64,000 nt of DNA, from contig CM041292.1 of assembly GCA_023052935.1 (NCBI GenBank), positions 90,317,169-90,381,168 on the forward strand, given 5' to 3'. Under the pieces are notes generated by a model. It was given only the letters and a program-made list of their open reading frames with translations. It made no database searches and was not told the DNA's origin. Every line of letters starts with the position of its first letter. The first letter of the stretch is position 1. The DNA comes from Piezodorus guildinii (lineage: Eukaryota > Arthropoda > Insecta > Hemiptera > Pentatomidae). Made by a program: the position numbers and the translations under genes. Below, one piece after another: positions 1 through 10,645 of the stretch.

Positions 1-783
1 TATTTATTATAGAGATATTTACAACTGTATTAACACAAAAAATACATCAAGTAAATGTGACTGTTCACACATGAGATATGGACATGATAGGCATGAGAAG
101 AATCTACCCATTGGTAGCACTTCAATGGTTTTTCAGACAAGAAGGTCTCGAGGCCATCGGCGTTTCAGCCGCCTCGGAGGATGATCAGGAATAGAAGGAG
201 ATGAGATATTGCGGAAAAGTGGGTTTGGGTGTAGTGGTAATTTGGAGGGAAAGGAAGTATATCTAATTCGGGCTAAGTCTGCAACTAATGGGATATTCAG
301 GTCTTTGTGGATTATTTTATTGGTGACAAAGTAAGGGGCATTTAGGATCTTTCAGAGGATTTTGGATTGCAAGGATTGGATGCGAGAGGAATTTGATGGC
401 TTGATGGATCCCCATAGTTCAATTCCATATGTCCAAATAGGCCTAAGTATGGTAATATAAATTAGTTTATTGTAGTAGGTGGGAAGTTTTGAACGTTTGT
501 CAAGTAAATGTTGTATTAAGCGATATCTGCGAGATGTTTCTTGTCGTTTCAGTCTAGTGTGAGGATTCCAAGTAAGTCGTCTGTCAAGATGCAGTCCAAG
601 GTATCGGATCTGTTCAACTGAGGTGAGTGGAATATTGCCAAAGGATATAGTGGGACAGGCAGACATAGGTTTGCGGCGCAGGGTAAAGGTAATTTGGTGG
701 GATTTAGTAGGATTTATTTTGATCATATTCATATTCATTCTCAACATAATCTTCTTTAATGAACGTACTCTTCTTCCCAACAA
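1..783 (-). mobile_element. Jockey-like LINE, 5'-truncated 3' end
   Basis: The minus strand encodes the C-terminal part of a non-LTR reverse transcriptase from 783 down to a stop at 133-135. It has the thumb motif RYLGLHLDRRLTWNPHT, then RPIWTYGIELWG, and ends in RRLKRRWPRDLLV. The reading frame is interrupted once by TGA at 352-354, where the related copy at 60449 has an arginine codon; this fits CpG decay of CGA. No endonuclease or catalytic YADD part is present, so the copy is 5'-truncated. The 3' UTR runs off the left edge of the window. It lies inside an NPC1 intron in the opposite orientation. The 5' boundary, somewhere near 730-850, is not exact. Confidence 0.8.
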
Positions 784-850
784 AATTCTAGTGCAAATCG
801 AGAATTTGAAAACAAGTTTTCACTTCTATCGGCAGTCCCTTTGAATGCCT

Positions 851-1426
851 GAATTGTAATTTTTTTTTTTGTTGGTTGGTGGTGTGGTCATGAAGAATAA
901 CACTAATAAGACAATCTTATTTTATTTTAAGTATTTTATATGATAAGCATTTTTTAATAAGTATTTTTATATAACTATTTTAATTATAAATATTACATGT
1001 CACATAAATACAAAAAAATAAGTTTGTCATATTAATGTGTTGTTCTTGATGAGCGCACCCTCAACCAACATCTCCATCATATAGTCTCAATTGTCCACTG
1101 TTACTTCATCATTATGTTATCATGAAAGTTTCTCAGATAAAATTGCATTAGCATTGGAATCATGTTAGATTGATCATAACTGTTGTCTTTCCTTACTTTT
1201 TTAAACCAAGACATAAACTGGTTATTGATCTTCCTCAGTGAAATTGAGGTCTCTTCTCAGATTATCCTAATTAAATGCAAATAAAAAAAAAAATGACTTA
1301 TAATGAAAATGGTAAGTAGCATGAAAATCTGCAAGATAATTAAACAAGTTTAGATAGTGCAAATTATACATTTTTGTTATTATATCAGCTTATTTTTCAT
1401 TAACGTGTTTTTTGGTCTTTTTGTAG
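851..1426. other. NPC1 intron, nothing further recognised
   Basis: AT-rich DNA between the LINE fragment and the first visible NPC1 exon. The intron ends in the acceptor TTTTTGTAG at 1418-1426. I did not find the preceding NPC1 exon in the window, so it probably lies to the left of position 1. Confidence 0.6.
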
Positions 1427-3298
1427 TATCATGTACCCATACTATGAACAATACTTAACAATCTGGTGGACAATGTTTCTTACCTTAAGCTGTTCCATAC
1501 TGGCTGTTTTCATTGTTACATTCATTCTGACAAGTTTTGATTTTAAATCTTCTCTGATAGTTCTTCTCACAGTATATATGATTTTGATTGATCTCGCTGG
1601 ATTAATGTACTGGTGGTCAATAAATTTGAATGCTATTACACTAGTGAATTTAGTTGTAGTAAGTAACATAATTTATATTAATATCTATAAACTTTATTAA
1701 GCAATATATGTATATGATGTAGCTCTATTTACTACAACTATCGATAGAAATTTCTAATGTCATCAATATTTTTCAATAGGCTATAGGAATATCTGTTGAA
1801 TTTTGCAGTCACATAGTTCATTCATTTAAAAAATCCTCAAAGAAAGGGAAAAAACTCCGCGCTCAGGAAGCTTTAGTTAATACAGGATCCGCAGTGAGTT
1901 TATTATTTAGTCAATTATTTGGTGAAAAAGCTTACTGTTTCAATTATAAATTTTACCATCTTTCATTTTTCAGGTTTTTGCTGGAATAACATTAACAAAA
2001 TTTATTGGGATATCTGTACTGGCATTTTCAAAAACACAAATATTTCAAGTATTTTATTTTCGCATGTATCTTGGCATGGTAATTTTTGGAGCACTTCATG
2101 GACTTATATTTCTTCCGATATTACTTAGTTATATTGGTAAGTAATTTTGTTCACAGTATATTAAGTAAGAAAAGTTTAAAGCTGTCGAGAGATTTTAGAT
2201 ACTTTTTATAAGTTATCTTGGATTGAAATCTAAGAATTGAAGTAGTGATACCACTGTAGTTGATTTGGAATAATGATTCTTCATGGAGAACATATGATTA
2301 TTTTCTGTAGGGAATGTACTGAAAATATATGTTTGACTAATGATCTTTTTTTTTCCAAATTTTAAATATGTGAGCTGATCACAATGACAATGAAATTAAT
2401 TAATGCTCTAGATGCTAACAAGATTTTGTAAAAATATCAAGTGAATATTTTTTCATTATTTTTCACATAGATGTATTTAATTATTACATTTTTAGATAAT
2501 CTGTTGACAAATAAAAAAAAAATAACCATACCATAAAAAAACTTTAAAGACTAAAAAAAAATCATAACTCTTGAAACCTAATAAATGATTCCTGTATCAA
2601 TGACAACTATAAAAGTAACTCTGAGTCCTGCTGCAAATATTTATTTATAAGTACTCATTGTGGAACAAAATGTTGAAAAACAATTGACATTAATAATCAT
2701 CAAATTGCTGATGAATCCAACAAACACTCCTCTATTGGTGCCAAAAAAGCTGTATTTTCAATTCCTAAAGCTGTATTGAACCAATGCAAAGAAGGATAAT
2801 GCAAGAAATTTAGGGTTTTTAAAATGAGTAAATACTTTTACTGTATTTAATAAATTTTAAAATAGTTTTTAAAAATTACATAGTTATATTATAGAAGATA
2901 GAGAAAAATCGTAAAGGATTTCGAGATCAAGACAAATCAATAAACAAAGAGAAAAAACTATAAGTAAAAAAATAATCTTATATGGTCAAGCCACAACTTA
3001 TAAGAGATCTGATTTTAGTCCTTAGTGCTTTTTCATTGAGAATTAAATTTCCATAAAAAAGAATCATTGAAATTGGTTCAGAACTAGCAGATATACGAGA
3101 TATACCATTTTTCTTTGAATTATTAATTGCTTTTCATATTAGTTAATTGCCTATTAACAGCTATATAAACAGTTACACCCAAATATAGTTATTTGGAAAT
3201 AATAACTACTGTGTAATAATTTGCAGTGTTTTTGTTTAGGACCAGATAATTCTGAGATTATAATGCTGAGAAGCAGAAGAAACAGGACACAACTTTAG
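1427..3298 (+). CDS. NPC1: NPC1 cholesterol transporter, last four exons
   Basis: C-terminal part of NPC intracellular cholesterol transporter 1, a 13-pass lysosomal membrane protein of the RND/patched superfamily that moves LDL-derived cholesterol out of late endosomes. Exons: 1427-1658, 1780-1893, 1974-2136, 3240-3298 (TAG at 3296-3298); all junctions are GT-AG and the phases agree. The translation shows the conserved YYEQYLTIW, then hydrophobic segments, the family block [14 protein letters not shown], and [20 protein letters not shown] followed by LLSYIGP. The last exon encodes a short basic tail ending RRNRTQL and lacks the dileucine LLNF end of the mammalian protein. Upstream exons are outside the window. 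The last intron contains a Rep2 copy that reaches the splice acceptor. Confidence 0.93.
2880..3237 (-). repeat. Rep2 copy in the last NPC1 intron
   Basis: Reverse-complement match to Rep2 copies at 14704 and 9160. Shared blocks include ATTATTTCCAAATAAC, ATATAGCTGTTAATAGGCAA, AATTAACTAATATGAAAAGC and a CTTATAAGTTGTGGCTTGAC region. The match continues past the element end into the pyrimidine tract just before the acceptor AG at 3238-3239. Confidence 0.7.
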
Positions 3299-5114
3299 AT
3301 TCAAGCTGATATTCTTATTTTAAAACGATTATGTTTTGCCACAAACTTATAACTGTATGGGACAATCTAAAAATTCAGTAAAGTATTGAAATGGAAGATG
3401 GTTGAGGTAACAATCAAGCTAAACTGAAAGTCTAGAACTAACTATTAAGAATACATGAACTTTTCTTCCAATTTAAATAGTCTCTATTATTTTTTTTTTC
3501 AATTGTTCTTGACTGCTGCTCATACCATCTCGTTGATGATTACTGAAAAATTTCAATATCCGCAATTAAATATTTGATTATAAAGTATTATTTGAGGATA
3601 ATGGGATGTGACTTTATTTTATGTATCTACTTGTTGACTCCTTGTAGCTTTTAGAATAATGTATGTTAGTATTGTGAAACTTAAAAAGTTTAGAATAACA
3701 ACCGGTTTATAGTGATAGAGTAATCACTTATGAAGAACTCAATCAAATGGCATTGAATTTGATCAATATAGTTGCCTATTTTAAAGTTTGATTGTAAAAA
3801 CAGTTGTGGCAAGCTTTAGCATTGTTGATTATTATAGTTCCTTAAACTTAGATCTTATTACATTTTAATAACGATGATGAATATTCATATAGATTTACTT
3901 TTTAATATATTGTGTCTTTTTATTATGATATATAATCAAGTTTTCCCACTTTTTTTAAAGAAACTTTGAATGTCTTGAAAAATTGAGTGTAACTTGAATA
4001 GCAAGAATTACTTTAGTGAAGTAAATAAAGTAAGAATAACTTATACGTCTTGATGCTGAATCTTTGAATAAATATTGCTTCTCTATTCTATTCAGTCCAG
4101 AAATGTTTGAAAATTAAAAACTCTTTATTCAGTCATTTCAAAGGTTTTTAATTTAACCATGAAAGATGATTTTCATGATTGCATCAACTTATTCCTATTA
4201 TGTGAAATATTTTTGTTTCTTCAGTATTACTCAGATTGTGCATAATATGTAGTTTTTAGACATTGGTTAATTTAATACCAAACTAGAATTTCATATTTTG
4301 TATTGAACATATTTTACACAAGAACGGTTATTTATTTATTTTTTTTTTATGGTGAATTGATTAATCTGTGCGAATAAACTTTTCAGTCAAAAAACATTAT
4401 TCCTTTAATTGTAATTGATGCAAATAATAATAATATAACATAAAGATAAAATTATTGATGATGACAAATACTGTTGTTATTTAAAATATTATAATTGAAC
4501 TTAGATTTAATTTAGAATAATATTCCATATTCATTGATGTTACAAAATTAAATATTTAAATTATTATAACTCTTTGAATTTCAAACTATTTTAGAATAAT
4601 AGCATTGATCTGAATTAAAAATTATTTATAATAATTTATAGAATGATAAGGCTAAGCAAAATCTAATATCATTACTTCCTATTTATAACAAGCTCTTATG
4701 TTATTGGTTTGTACTCTAAAGCTGAAGTGTTTAGCTTTAATGTTTTTATTCTTATTGTAATTGTTAAAATACAAATTTTTGCAAGTACATTTAATTCTTT
4801 CTGTCCTTGTACACAATTACAAATCCTTAAAGAATTTTTTTTTTACTAGTTAATGAGGATTACAGATTATATAATATGTAAGTTATCCACGGGTCTCAAG
4901 GTTTATTCAATGGATATTTTCTGTTCTGCATCTAAGAAGAAATATATGATTATTTTTAGATGCGGTTAGTTTCCTCAGAGTGTTCTGGTATAGCTTCATT
5001 AATGAAATTATCTGGGTACCATGAGTTTAACTAATTTCTTCATTAAATCTAATCTTTTTGCTTCTTCATTTAGATTTTTCCTCTAATTTTACCTCTTGAT
5101 AATATTATTGTTGA
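3299..5114. other. NPC1 3' UTR and intergenic DNA
   Basis: No coding potential seen. AATAAA hexamers near 4023, 4070 and 4373 could serve as NPC1 polyadenylation signals, but none can be chosen from sequence alone. A short stretch at 4880-4905 resembles one arm of the foldback element that follows. Confidence 0.5.
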
Positions 5115-5236
5115 TTAGTTCACGTCTGTTGATAGCTTAAGTTATCTACAGGTCTTAAGTTTCAAGACTACAAGTCTTATATATTTACAGCCATAAGAAC
5201 CGTAGATAACTTAAATTATCAACAGTCCAGAACTAA
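5115..5236. repeat. Foldback/MITE element with ~45-bp inverted arms
   Basis: The left arm begins TTAGTTCACGTCTGTTGATA and the right arm, read in reverse complement, begins TTAGTTCTGGACTGTTGATA. The match continues through TTTAAGTTATCTAC. The unit is 122 bp and is flanked on both sides by TTGA (5111-5114 and 5237-5240), a possible 4-bp target duplication. It has no coding capacity. Confidence 0.6.
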
Positions 5237-5255
5237 TTGACAATATATATATATA

Positions 5256-6539
5256 CGTGGGTGAATCAAATACAAACGAGACTTATTTTTTAATTTTTAC
5301 TTTGAACACAAAGAAAAGTACACCTCATTTTTCTACATAGTCTCCTGATTTGGAAATACATTTTTCCCAGCGCACAGGTAATTTTCCAATCCCGTGCTCA
5401 TAGAATGAAGTAGGTTGTGTCTTCAGCCAATTGAGCACATAGGCTTCAACCTCATCGTCACTGACGAACCTCTGACCTCCCAAAGCTTCCTTGAGTGGGC
5501 CAAACAGGTGAAAGTCACATGGTGATAAGTCTGGACTGTAGGGAGGGTGCTCTAGCGTCTCCCAGCCCAGTTGCTCCAATTTTTCTCTCGTCAAGGCTGC
5601 AGTATGCGGGCGAGCATTGTCCTGAAGAAGAACCACTTCTCTCATCGGTAAATCCCTTCTTCTGAGGCGATATGCAAGTCTGACTTCATTCAAAATGTCG
5701 CAGTAGTATGCGTCATTGATAGTCCTGCGTTCATGCAAAAAATCAAGAAGCAGCAAGCCACACTGGTCAAAAAACACGGAAGCCAAAACCTTCCCAGCTG
5801 ACAACCGTGACTTGGATTTCACTGGTCCAGGTTCCCCTTTCAGTTTCCACTCCATACTCGCTTGTTTTGATTCAGGGGTGTAATGGTGCACCCAAGTTTC
5901 ATCACAGGTGATAATGTGAGTGAGAAATGAGGCTCCCACTGCCTGAAATCTTGCAAGAAGACCTTCACAGACTTGCAAACGGTTCAGCTTCTGCTCAGCT
6001 GTGAGAAGTCGAGGAACCCACCTGGCACACACTTTACGAAACCCTAGCTCCTCTGTGAGTATGGCAAAAGTGCTTCCATAGCTTATCCCAACCTCACTTG
6101 CAATGGCACTGGTGGTTAGACGTCTGTCACCTTCAATAAGCTGTCGAACATGGCTGATGTCTGCTATGATGCTGGAGCGGAATCTGCGGTCATGGCTTTC
6201 ATTCTGAACACGATCACGACCCTCCACAAACTGTTTATGCCATGCAAACACTCTGGCACGAGAAAGTGACTCTTCCCCGAACTGTACAGTCAACCTTCTA
6301 AAGATTTCAGCCGGTTTTACACCTTCAGCAGCAAGAAATTTGATGATAATACGTTGCGCAATCGAGGGGGATACATCCTGCTCAGACATCGTCACGACGG
6401 TAACTGGTGAGTTCGAAGGCATGAGCCCGCCTGCTTCCCCCACTCCTGGCATCCCTACCCAACACCTCTAAACGCGGGAACGTTCCCGCACCTTCACTGG
6501 GCTTCCAGGGCAAAAAGTCTCGTTTATATTTGATTCACC

Positions 6540-6543
<4 letters not shown>
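5256..6543 (-). mobile_element. Intact mariner transposon (1,288 bp)
   Basis: Terminal inverted repeats of about 28 bp: the left end reads GTGGGTGAATCAAATACAAA and the right end in reverse complement GTGGGTGAATCAAATATAAA, both continuing CGAGACTT. The outermost bases differ (C versus T). TA dinucleotides flank both ends, as expected for Tc1/mariner insertion, but they sit in a TA microsatellite, so the duplication itself is not informative. The element carries one full-length transposase ORF and is visibly more GC-rich than its surroundings. Confidence 0.93.
5325..6389 (-). CDS. Mariner transposase, DD34D, apparently intact
   Basis: Cut-and-paste DNA transposase that binds the inverted repeats and inserts at TA. 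The open frame extends to 6452 (375 aa), but the internal ATG at 6387-6389 gives MSEQDVSPSIAQRII and about 354 aa, close to the usual mariner length, so I prefer that start. An N-terminal pair of helix-turn-helix domains is followed by the linker motif WVPRLLT (family WVPHEL). The catalytic triad is complete: Asp in TCDETWVHH, Asp in LLQDNARPH and Asp in YSPDLSPCDFHLF. Exactly 34 residues separate the last two, the mariner signature. No stop or frameshift interrupts it. Whether it is expressed cannot be told from the sequence. Confidence 0.95.
   Translation of the reverse strand: MSEQDVSPSIAQRIIIKFLAAEGVKPAEIFRRLTVQFGEESLSRARVFAWHKQFVEGRDRVQNESHDRRFRSSIIADISHVRQLIEGDRRLTTSAIASEVGISYGSTFAILTEELGFRKVCARWVPRLLTAEQKLNRLQVCEGLLARFQAVGASFLTHIITCDETWVHHYTPESKQASMEWKLKGEPGPVKSKSRLSAGKVLASVFFDQCGLLLLDFLHERRTINDAYYCDILNEVRLAYRLRRRDLPMREVVLLQDNARPHTAALTREKLEQLGWETLEHPPYSPDLSPCDFHLFGPLKEALGGQRFVSDDEVEAYVLNWLKTQPTSFYEHGIGKLPVRWEKCISKSGDYVEK

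Positions 6544-6596
<53 letters not shown>
6543..6596. repeat. (TA)n microsatellite
   Basis: About 54 bp of uninterrupted AT dinucleotides at the right border of the mariner. A shorter TA run at 5243-5255 flanks the left side, so the mariner probably inserted into one TA array and split it. Confidence 0.9.
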
Positions 6597-6597
<1 letters not shown>

Positions 6598-6602
6598 ATG
6601 AA

Positions 6603-7642
6603 CTATAATTTTGATTGAAGTAGTCTGACAGGACTTAAATGCCGATATTTTTCTTTCTCTAAATACCTTTAATTTTGTAGATTAAAAAAAAAAAAAAAAA
6701 TACATGTTGTTAGCATTGTTAAAAACAACATATAAAAAGGGTTTAGACTGCTGGATCTTGCTTGGAAAAACAGAAACTAGAGCCATTTTACCAAGGGGTC
6801 TAAATGCGACCTCCGGATTTCTAAGAGCAACGGTGGTTAGGCCTCCTGATTTTTGGCTATGAGCTCTATCAATTAACACACCTATTATAATATAAATCCT
6901 TCCTCTTTTTTTTTTATATTTAAATTTTTCTTATATTTGTATGCATATGATGACGAAGATTTTAAGGGGGAGGAGAGAAGAGATAAAATAAAAATAATTT
7001 TTCAATCCAAATGATTCAAAACTGGAATTAATTATGGACAAAATCGAAAAGCATACTAGATTTAATTGTGTGGTAATCCCTTCCTTTCTGCTGGTCAGAT
7101 GTTTCTGATGGGACCAGAACGAGCACCACGTTTCGATTTCCCAGCAATGAGCTAAGCCACGACCCTTTCTCAAGGGTACAACTATGATTTCTCAAGTCCC
7201 TCTCCTCCCCCTCCCCCATGGTTCTCCAGGTGGGATACACTCGTTTAAACAACCTTATACAAGGTTAAAATAAAGAAGATGAAAGAATTTAATAGCCAGC
7301 TGAAGGAGAAAAGAGCAAAATATTTTTTTCAGTTTAATTTTTTTTTCTACAAAAATACAAGAATAGTAATATAAATCTATAATATACCATTGGAAAGCTC
7401 AAGATTTTAGAAAAAAAATTGTTATCCTCTATATAAAGTTGTATAAGGTAAGGGAGAGTGATAATAAGCCGATAAAACTAAATGATTGTTGTAGATGATA
7501 ATTTATATTGTTAGATTATTTAATCGGAAACACATGTTTCATTCAAAGTTTCTTTTAAATACTAATTTTATTGAAAAGTTCTTAAATTGATTTTAACAAC
7601 GGTGGTAAGTGAAAGTCCTGTGCTGCGCTCACCGGATTATTT
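6603..7642 (+). repeat. Rep1 copy A, 5'-truncated and interrupted
   Basis: Blocks shared with the other Rep1 copies are TTGATTGAAGTAGTCTGACA at 6611, AGCCAGCTGAAGGAGAAAAG near 7294, the GAAAGCTCAAGATTTTAG region at 7393, GATAATAAGCCGATAAAACT at 7461, and the 3' end GGTAAGTGAAAGTCCTGTGC at 7602. The 5' third is missing. About 600 bp at 6684-7280 has no counterpart in the other copies and is an insert of unknown type; it starts with an A-run and contains a GC-rich patch at 7070-7250. Confidence 0.75.
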
Positions 7643-7810
7643 TTATTTACAGTGAATCTAATTAATATTCAAAGAAAAATACGTCAAGGCTTATTATGTA
7701 CATTTATGAAATTTAATACTTATTCATTTGATTTTCTAATAGGAATACAAACAGATATATGAATTTCTGATAGGAACTTATATCAAAGCGAATACACATT
7801 CAATATGATT

Positions 7811-8330
7811 CTAAAAACGATATCTAATGCCAGCATTGTACTGATTGGAAGGTCTGCCTGCCCACTGTCGCTGAAATCCTGCGTACGCATCCAATTGGCC
7901 ATTCCTTCCCGAGTACAAGTTGCGGTTGACGGTGGCACCGAGTCCGTAGTCGGTCTGGGAGGGTTGTCCTTTCTGCCAACTGTGTTGGACGAATCCTGTG
8001 GCATCAACTCCTGTCCTGCCATTGCTCCAGACAGTCTTCTGGCCGTCGTACCTTATGGTTCCAGCACTTCCAGAACCTCCTCCGGACAACTGCGGCGACC
8101 TCCTTTCCCTCAACTATGAAGAGATGATGGATCATAAGATTTAGTCAGAATGAAGATAATAAACATAATTGAGAAGTTTAACAGTAGTCAAAGATACTAC
8201 TTACGTGATGACCAAAGTTGACAAACGGATCTTCAGCAATATCTTCTGAGTACCCTACCGCTGCTGCGGTGATGGTATTAGGATAACTTGAAATAGCTAC
8301 AATGGCAACCAGGACAATGAATTTGAACAT
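7811..8330 (-). CDS. Hemiptericin/diptericin-like antimicrobial peptide, copy 1
   Basis: Secreted glycine-rich antibacterial peptide precursor of 142 aa. Coding exons are 8205-8330 and 7811-8113, with donor GTAAGT and acceptor CATAG. Residues 1-24 (MFKFIVLVAIVAISSYPNTI onward) form a signal peptide. An acidic propiece with EDIAEDPF follows, then a dibasic RERR site at the start of exon 2. The mature part is about 95 aa and begins SPQLSGGGSGS. The C-terminus NLYSGRNGQLDAYAGFQRQW and the end IRYRF match the attacin/diptericin C-terminal fold in its hemiptericin form. Translation starts 8 bp after a 5' UTR acceptor (8339-8340), and the 5' UTR exon lies at 10451-10492. The protein differs from copy 2 at one residue (Phe for Leu before GHH). 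The functional call rests on recalled family resemblance. Confidence 0.86.
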
Positions 8331-8338
8331 CTTCAAGC

Positions 8339-10450
8339 CTAAAAAAAAAAGTAGATACAGATATAATTATTTTACAGTATAAAAATTATTAATAGAGGCG
8401 GATCTATCTATTATTCATTTTGATGATAAATTGAGAGGTGATAAAAATTGAGGAAAAGGATTTCTTTTATATGGATATGCCTTTTTGCTGGGAGTCAGTA
8501 TTTTTTTTTTTTTTTTTTTATTGGGTAACGGTTTTCTCACCCTCAAAAATTCGGTAAAATTTTTCACGGTTGTTGTCTGTTGTTTCTCAGATTGAAAATT
8601 TGACAGTTTCAGTCAGAAATCAAATGAAAGATATTTATAATTTGTTTTTGCTAGTTTAAGAGATATATTAGTTGAAATTAAAAAAAAAAAATTACATACA
8701 TTTTTTTAGTGTTGGCACTTTTTAGACACGCTCTATCTCTGTTGGAGTACCTCTAATCAAAATGTTGACGAAAGTTTTCTATTCTTAGTAACATTTAGTG
8801 GAGAATATTTTTTGTTTTATAACATTTGTCTCTAGGACCTACCATTAGGGTAGGAGCTAGATTAGCTTCAATGAAAAAATCAATTTTTTTTTATTGTTTA
8901 AGTTGTTTTTTTTTTCTTCAAAAATGTAACGAACCACTAGCTCTGTTTGTTGGTGTTGTTCGGATAGAAAATTTAACGAAAGCTTTGTAGTCAGAAATTT
9001 GATTGAAAATTTTGGCATATCCCAGGCTCTATCGCTTTTCCCAGTCAGGAAGAAATACTAAAGTCATTTTTTCTTTTTTATTATTTTATTTTAATCTCTT
9101 TTCCATATGTTTTTTTGTACCCCTTCACTCAGGTTAAGCCATGATAGCTTAAAAAAAAATGCAAATTATCACACAATGGTTTATTATTTTTGAATAATTA
9201 TATTATGGTATTACAATTTATTTAGCTGTAAGCTTAATTGATCGCGGTGAGCTGATCCTAAAAGTCTACAATTTTTCTCTAGATCTTGAAAAATAACTGT
9301 TATTCAATTAACGCATTTTTAATCGGCCATCAATTTGAAACTAATCGGTTGATTATCAACGTCGAGGAGTTAAGGTCATTGTCGGATACCCTGTTATTTT
9401 TGCGAAAAATTAAAACAAGAGCTGCATATTATTACATAATGGTTTATTATTTACAAATAACTGTATTATAAAATAGCTATATAGCTCTGTCTATAAGCAA
9501 TTAACTAATATGAAAAGCAATAAATAATTCAAAGGAAAATGGTATATCACCGCTTCTAATTTCTAAATCTCTGATAGTTCTGAATTTCAATGATTCCTTT
9601 TGTATTTTGTAGTAAAACATAGATAAACTTGTTTTTTGTTTATGTTGCTTTAGTGAATCTAAAACTCTATTCATATTTTGCTATATCTAACTAAATCTAA
9701 AAATAACTGAGTTCAGGGTGTATTAATGTTTATTAAAAAAGACTAATAATTTTTTTCTCTATCTTCAAAAATAACTGTTATTGAATTAAATCACTTTTGA
9801 TCGGCCATCATTTTAAAAATAACCAGTTGATATCAACGCCTAGGTGTTAGAATCATCGGTGTATGTAATTTTTGTGGCGAATTTAAAATAAAAATGTTCC
9901 AGTAGTTTCGGAGAAATGCCGCCCCAGACGGGGGACAAACGGATTTTTTTTTATATATATTATTCGGATTCTAGGTAATGACTCAAATTTCGAGAAGGAT
10001 TTTTTTTTTTTTTTTTTTTGTTTGGTCGATTACAAAGTTTCATTATTGAATATATTAAACCAAAAACATTGATCCTATAGTTTTGGAGAAAAGCCACGGC
10101 GGATAGACGAACTTTTTTTTATTCGTTATTTGGGTTCTACATATCTTGAAATGTAAGACCACACATTTTAATGGGGGTTGTTATTTACTTGTCCGGTTAC
10201 AAAGGTTTATTAATGAAAATAATAAACCAAAAGAGCTTTAAGCTGCGTTTTCCAATTAGTGGAAAGTAATTTCTATCTACCGATGAAAAGGTTTCGATCG
10301 GTTTATTGCCATTTTAGTATCAGTATTTTAAAACCTTAATATTTAATTCATATCAGCTAAAAAAAACGTTTGTGAATCCTCTAATAGTATTATCAATTAA
10401 TAAATTTGGATATTGCACTACATTAAACAAATAAATAAAAAATATCTTAC
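8339..10450 (-). other. 5' UTR intron of peptide gene 1
   Basis: Inferred intron of 2,112 bp between the donor at 10450 (AAAG then GTAAGA) and the acceptor at 8339-8340. The same intron in copy 2 is 589 bp. The extra length includes the Rep2 copy at 9160-10229 and T-rich DNA at 8480-9150, in which I recognise no gene or named element. Homology to copy 2 is clear for only about 60 bp next to the acceptor. Confidence 0.6.
9160..10229 (+). repeat. Rep2 copy with a doubled start
   Basis: Two Rep2 starts occur in the same orientation, at about 9160 (GCAAATTATCACACAATGG) and 9421 (GCTGCATATTATTACATAAT). They are followed by the conserved block CCAGTAGTTTCGGAGAAATG at 9899 and the end AATAATAAACCA at 10218-10229. 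The start TGGTTTATTATTT and the end are inverted copies of each other. It is noncoding. Confidence 0.7.
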
Positions 10451-10645
10451 CTTTCTGAAATTCAACAATGTAAGCTGTACTAAGGAACAGTTGATTCTAT
10501 TGTACTATCCTATCCCAGCCTTCTTATATGGAGCTGAGTCTTATGGCTATCCCAGAAGTTTTTCCCACCAGGAAAAAATATTGCAAAGGTTAGGTTTATG
10601 ACCCTAATGTGCTGAAGTCAAACACTCATGACACAAATGATTCGA
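10451..10645 (-). promoter_or_regulatory. Promoter and 5' UTR exon of peptide gene 1
   Basis: The block is conserved in inverted form at 16628-16839, although the DNA between it and each coding region has diverged. Reading along the gene it holds GGGAAAAACT (10557-10566, kappaB-like), GGGATAGCC (10545-10553), a TATA box TATAAG (10523-10528), an initiator-like AATCAAC about 36 bp downstream (10490-10496), a short 5' UTR exon of about 42 nt and a strong donor AAAG/GTAAGA. The arrangement suits an insect immune gene driven by NF-kappaB (Relish/Dif type). The binding-site calls are by eye. Confidence 0.6.

Noticed and set aside
1431..1700. A stand-alone small membrane protein gene
   Set aside because: It is one NPC1 exon read through its donor site into the intron; flanking exons continue the NPC1 frame.
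6390..6452. Longer N-terminus of the mariner transposase from the first ATG
   Set aside because: It would add 21 residues without family resemblance; the internal ATG gives the usual mariner length and start.
7805..8119. A gene opposite peptide copy 1 (and its counterpart at 17648-17962)
   Set aside because: Antisense frames opened by the high GC content of exon 2. The sense strand has signal peptide, introns and family motifs.
10413..10601. ORF with FLYGAESYG, resembling the RT C-terminal motif of LINEs
   Set aside because: The text lies antisense to the conserved TATA/5' UTR exon block of peptide gene 1 and reappears inverted at 16628-16839, where the frame is not kept. It is a chance frame across promoter DNA.
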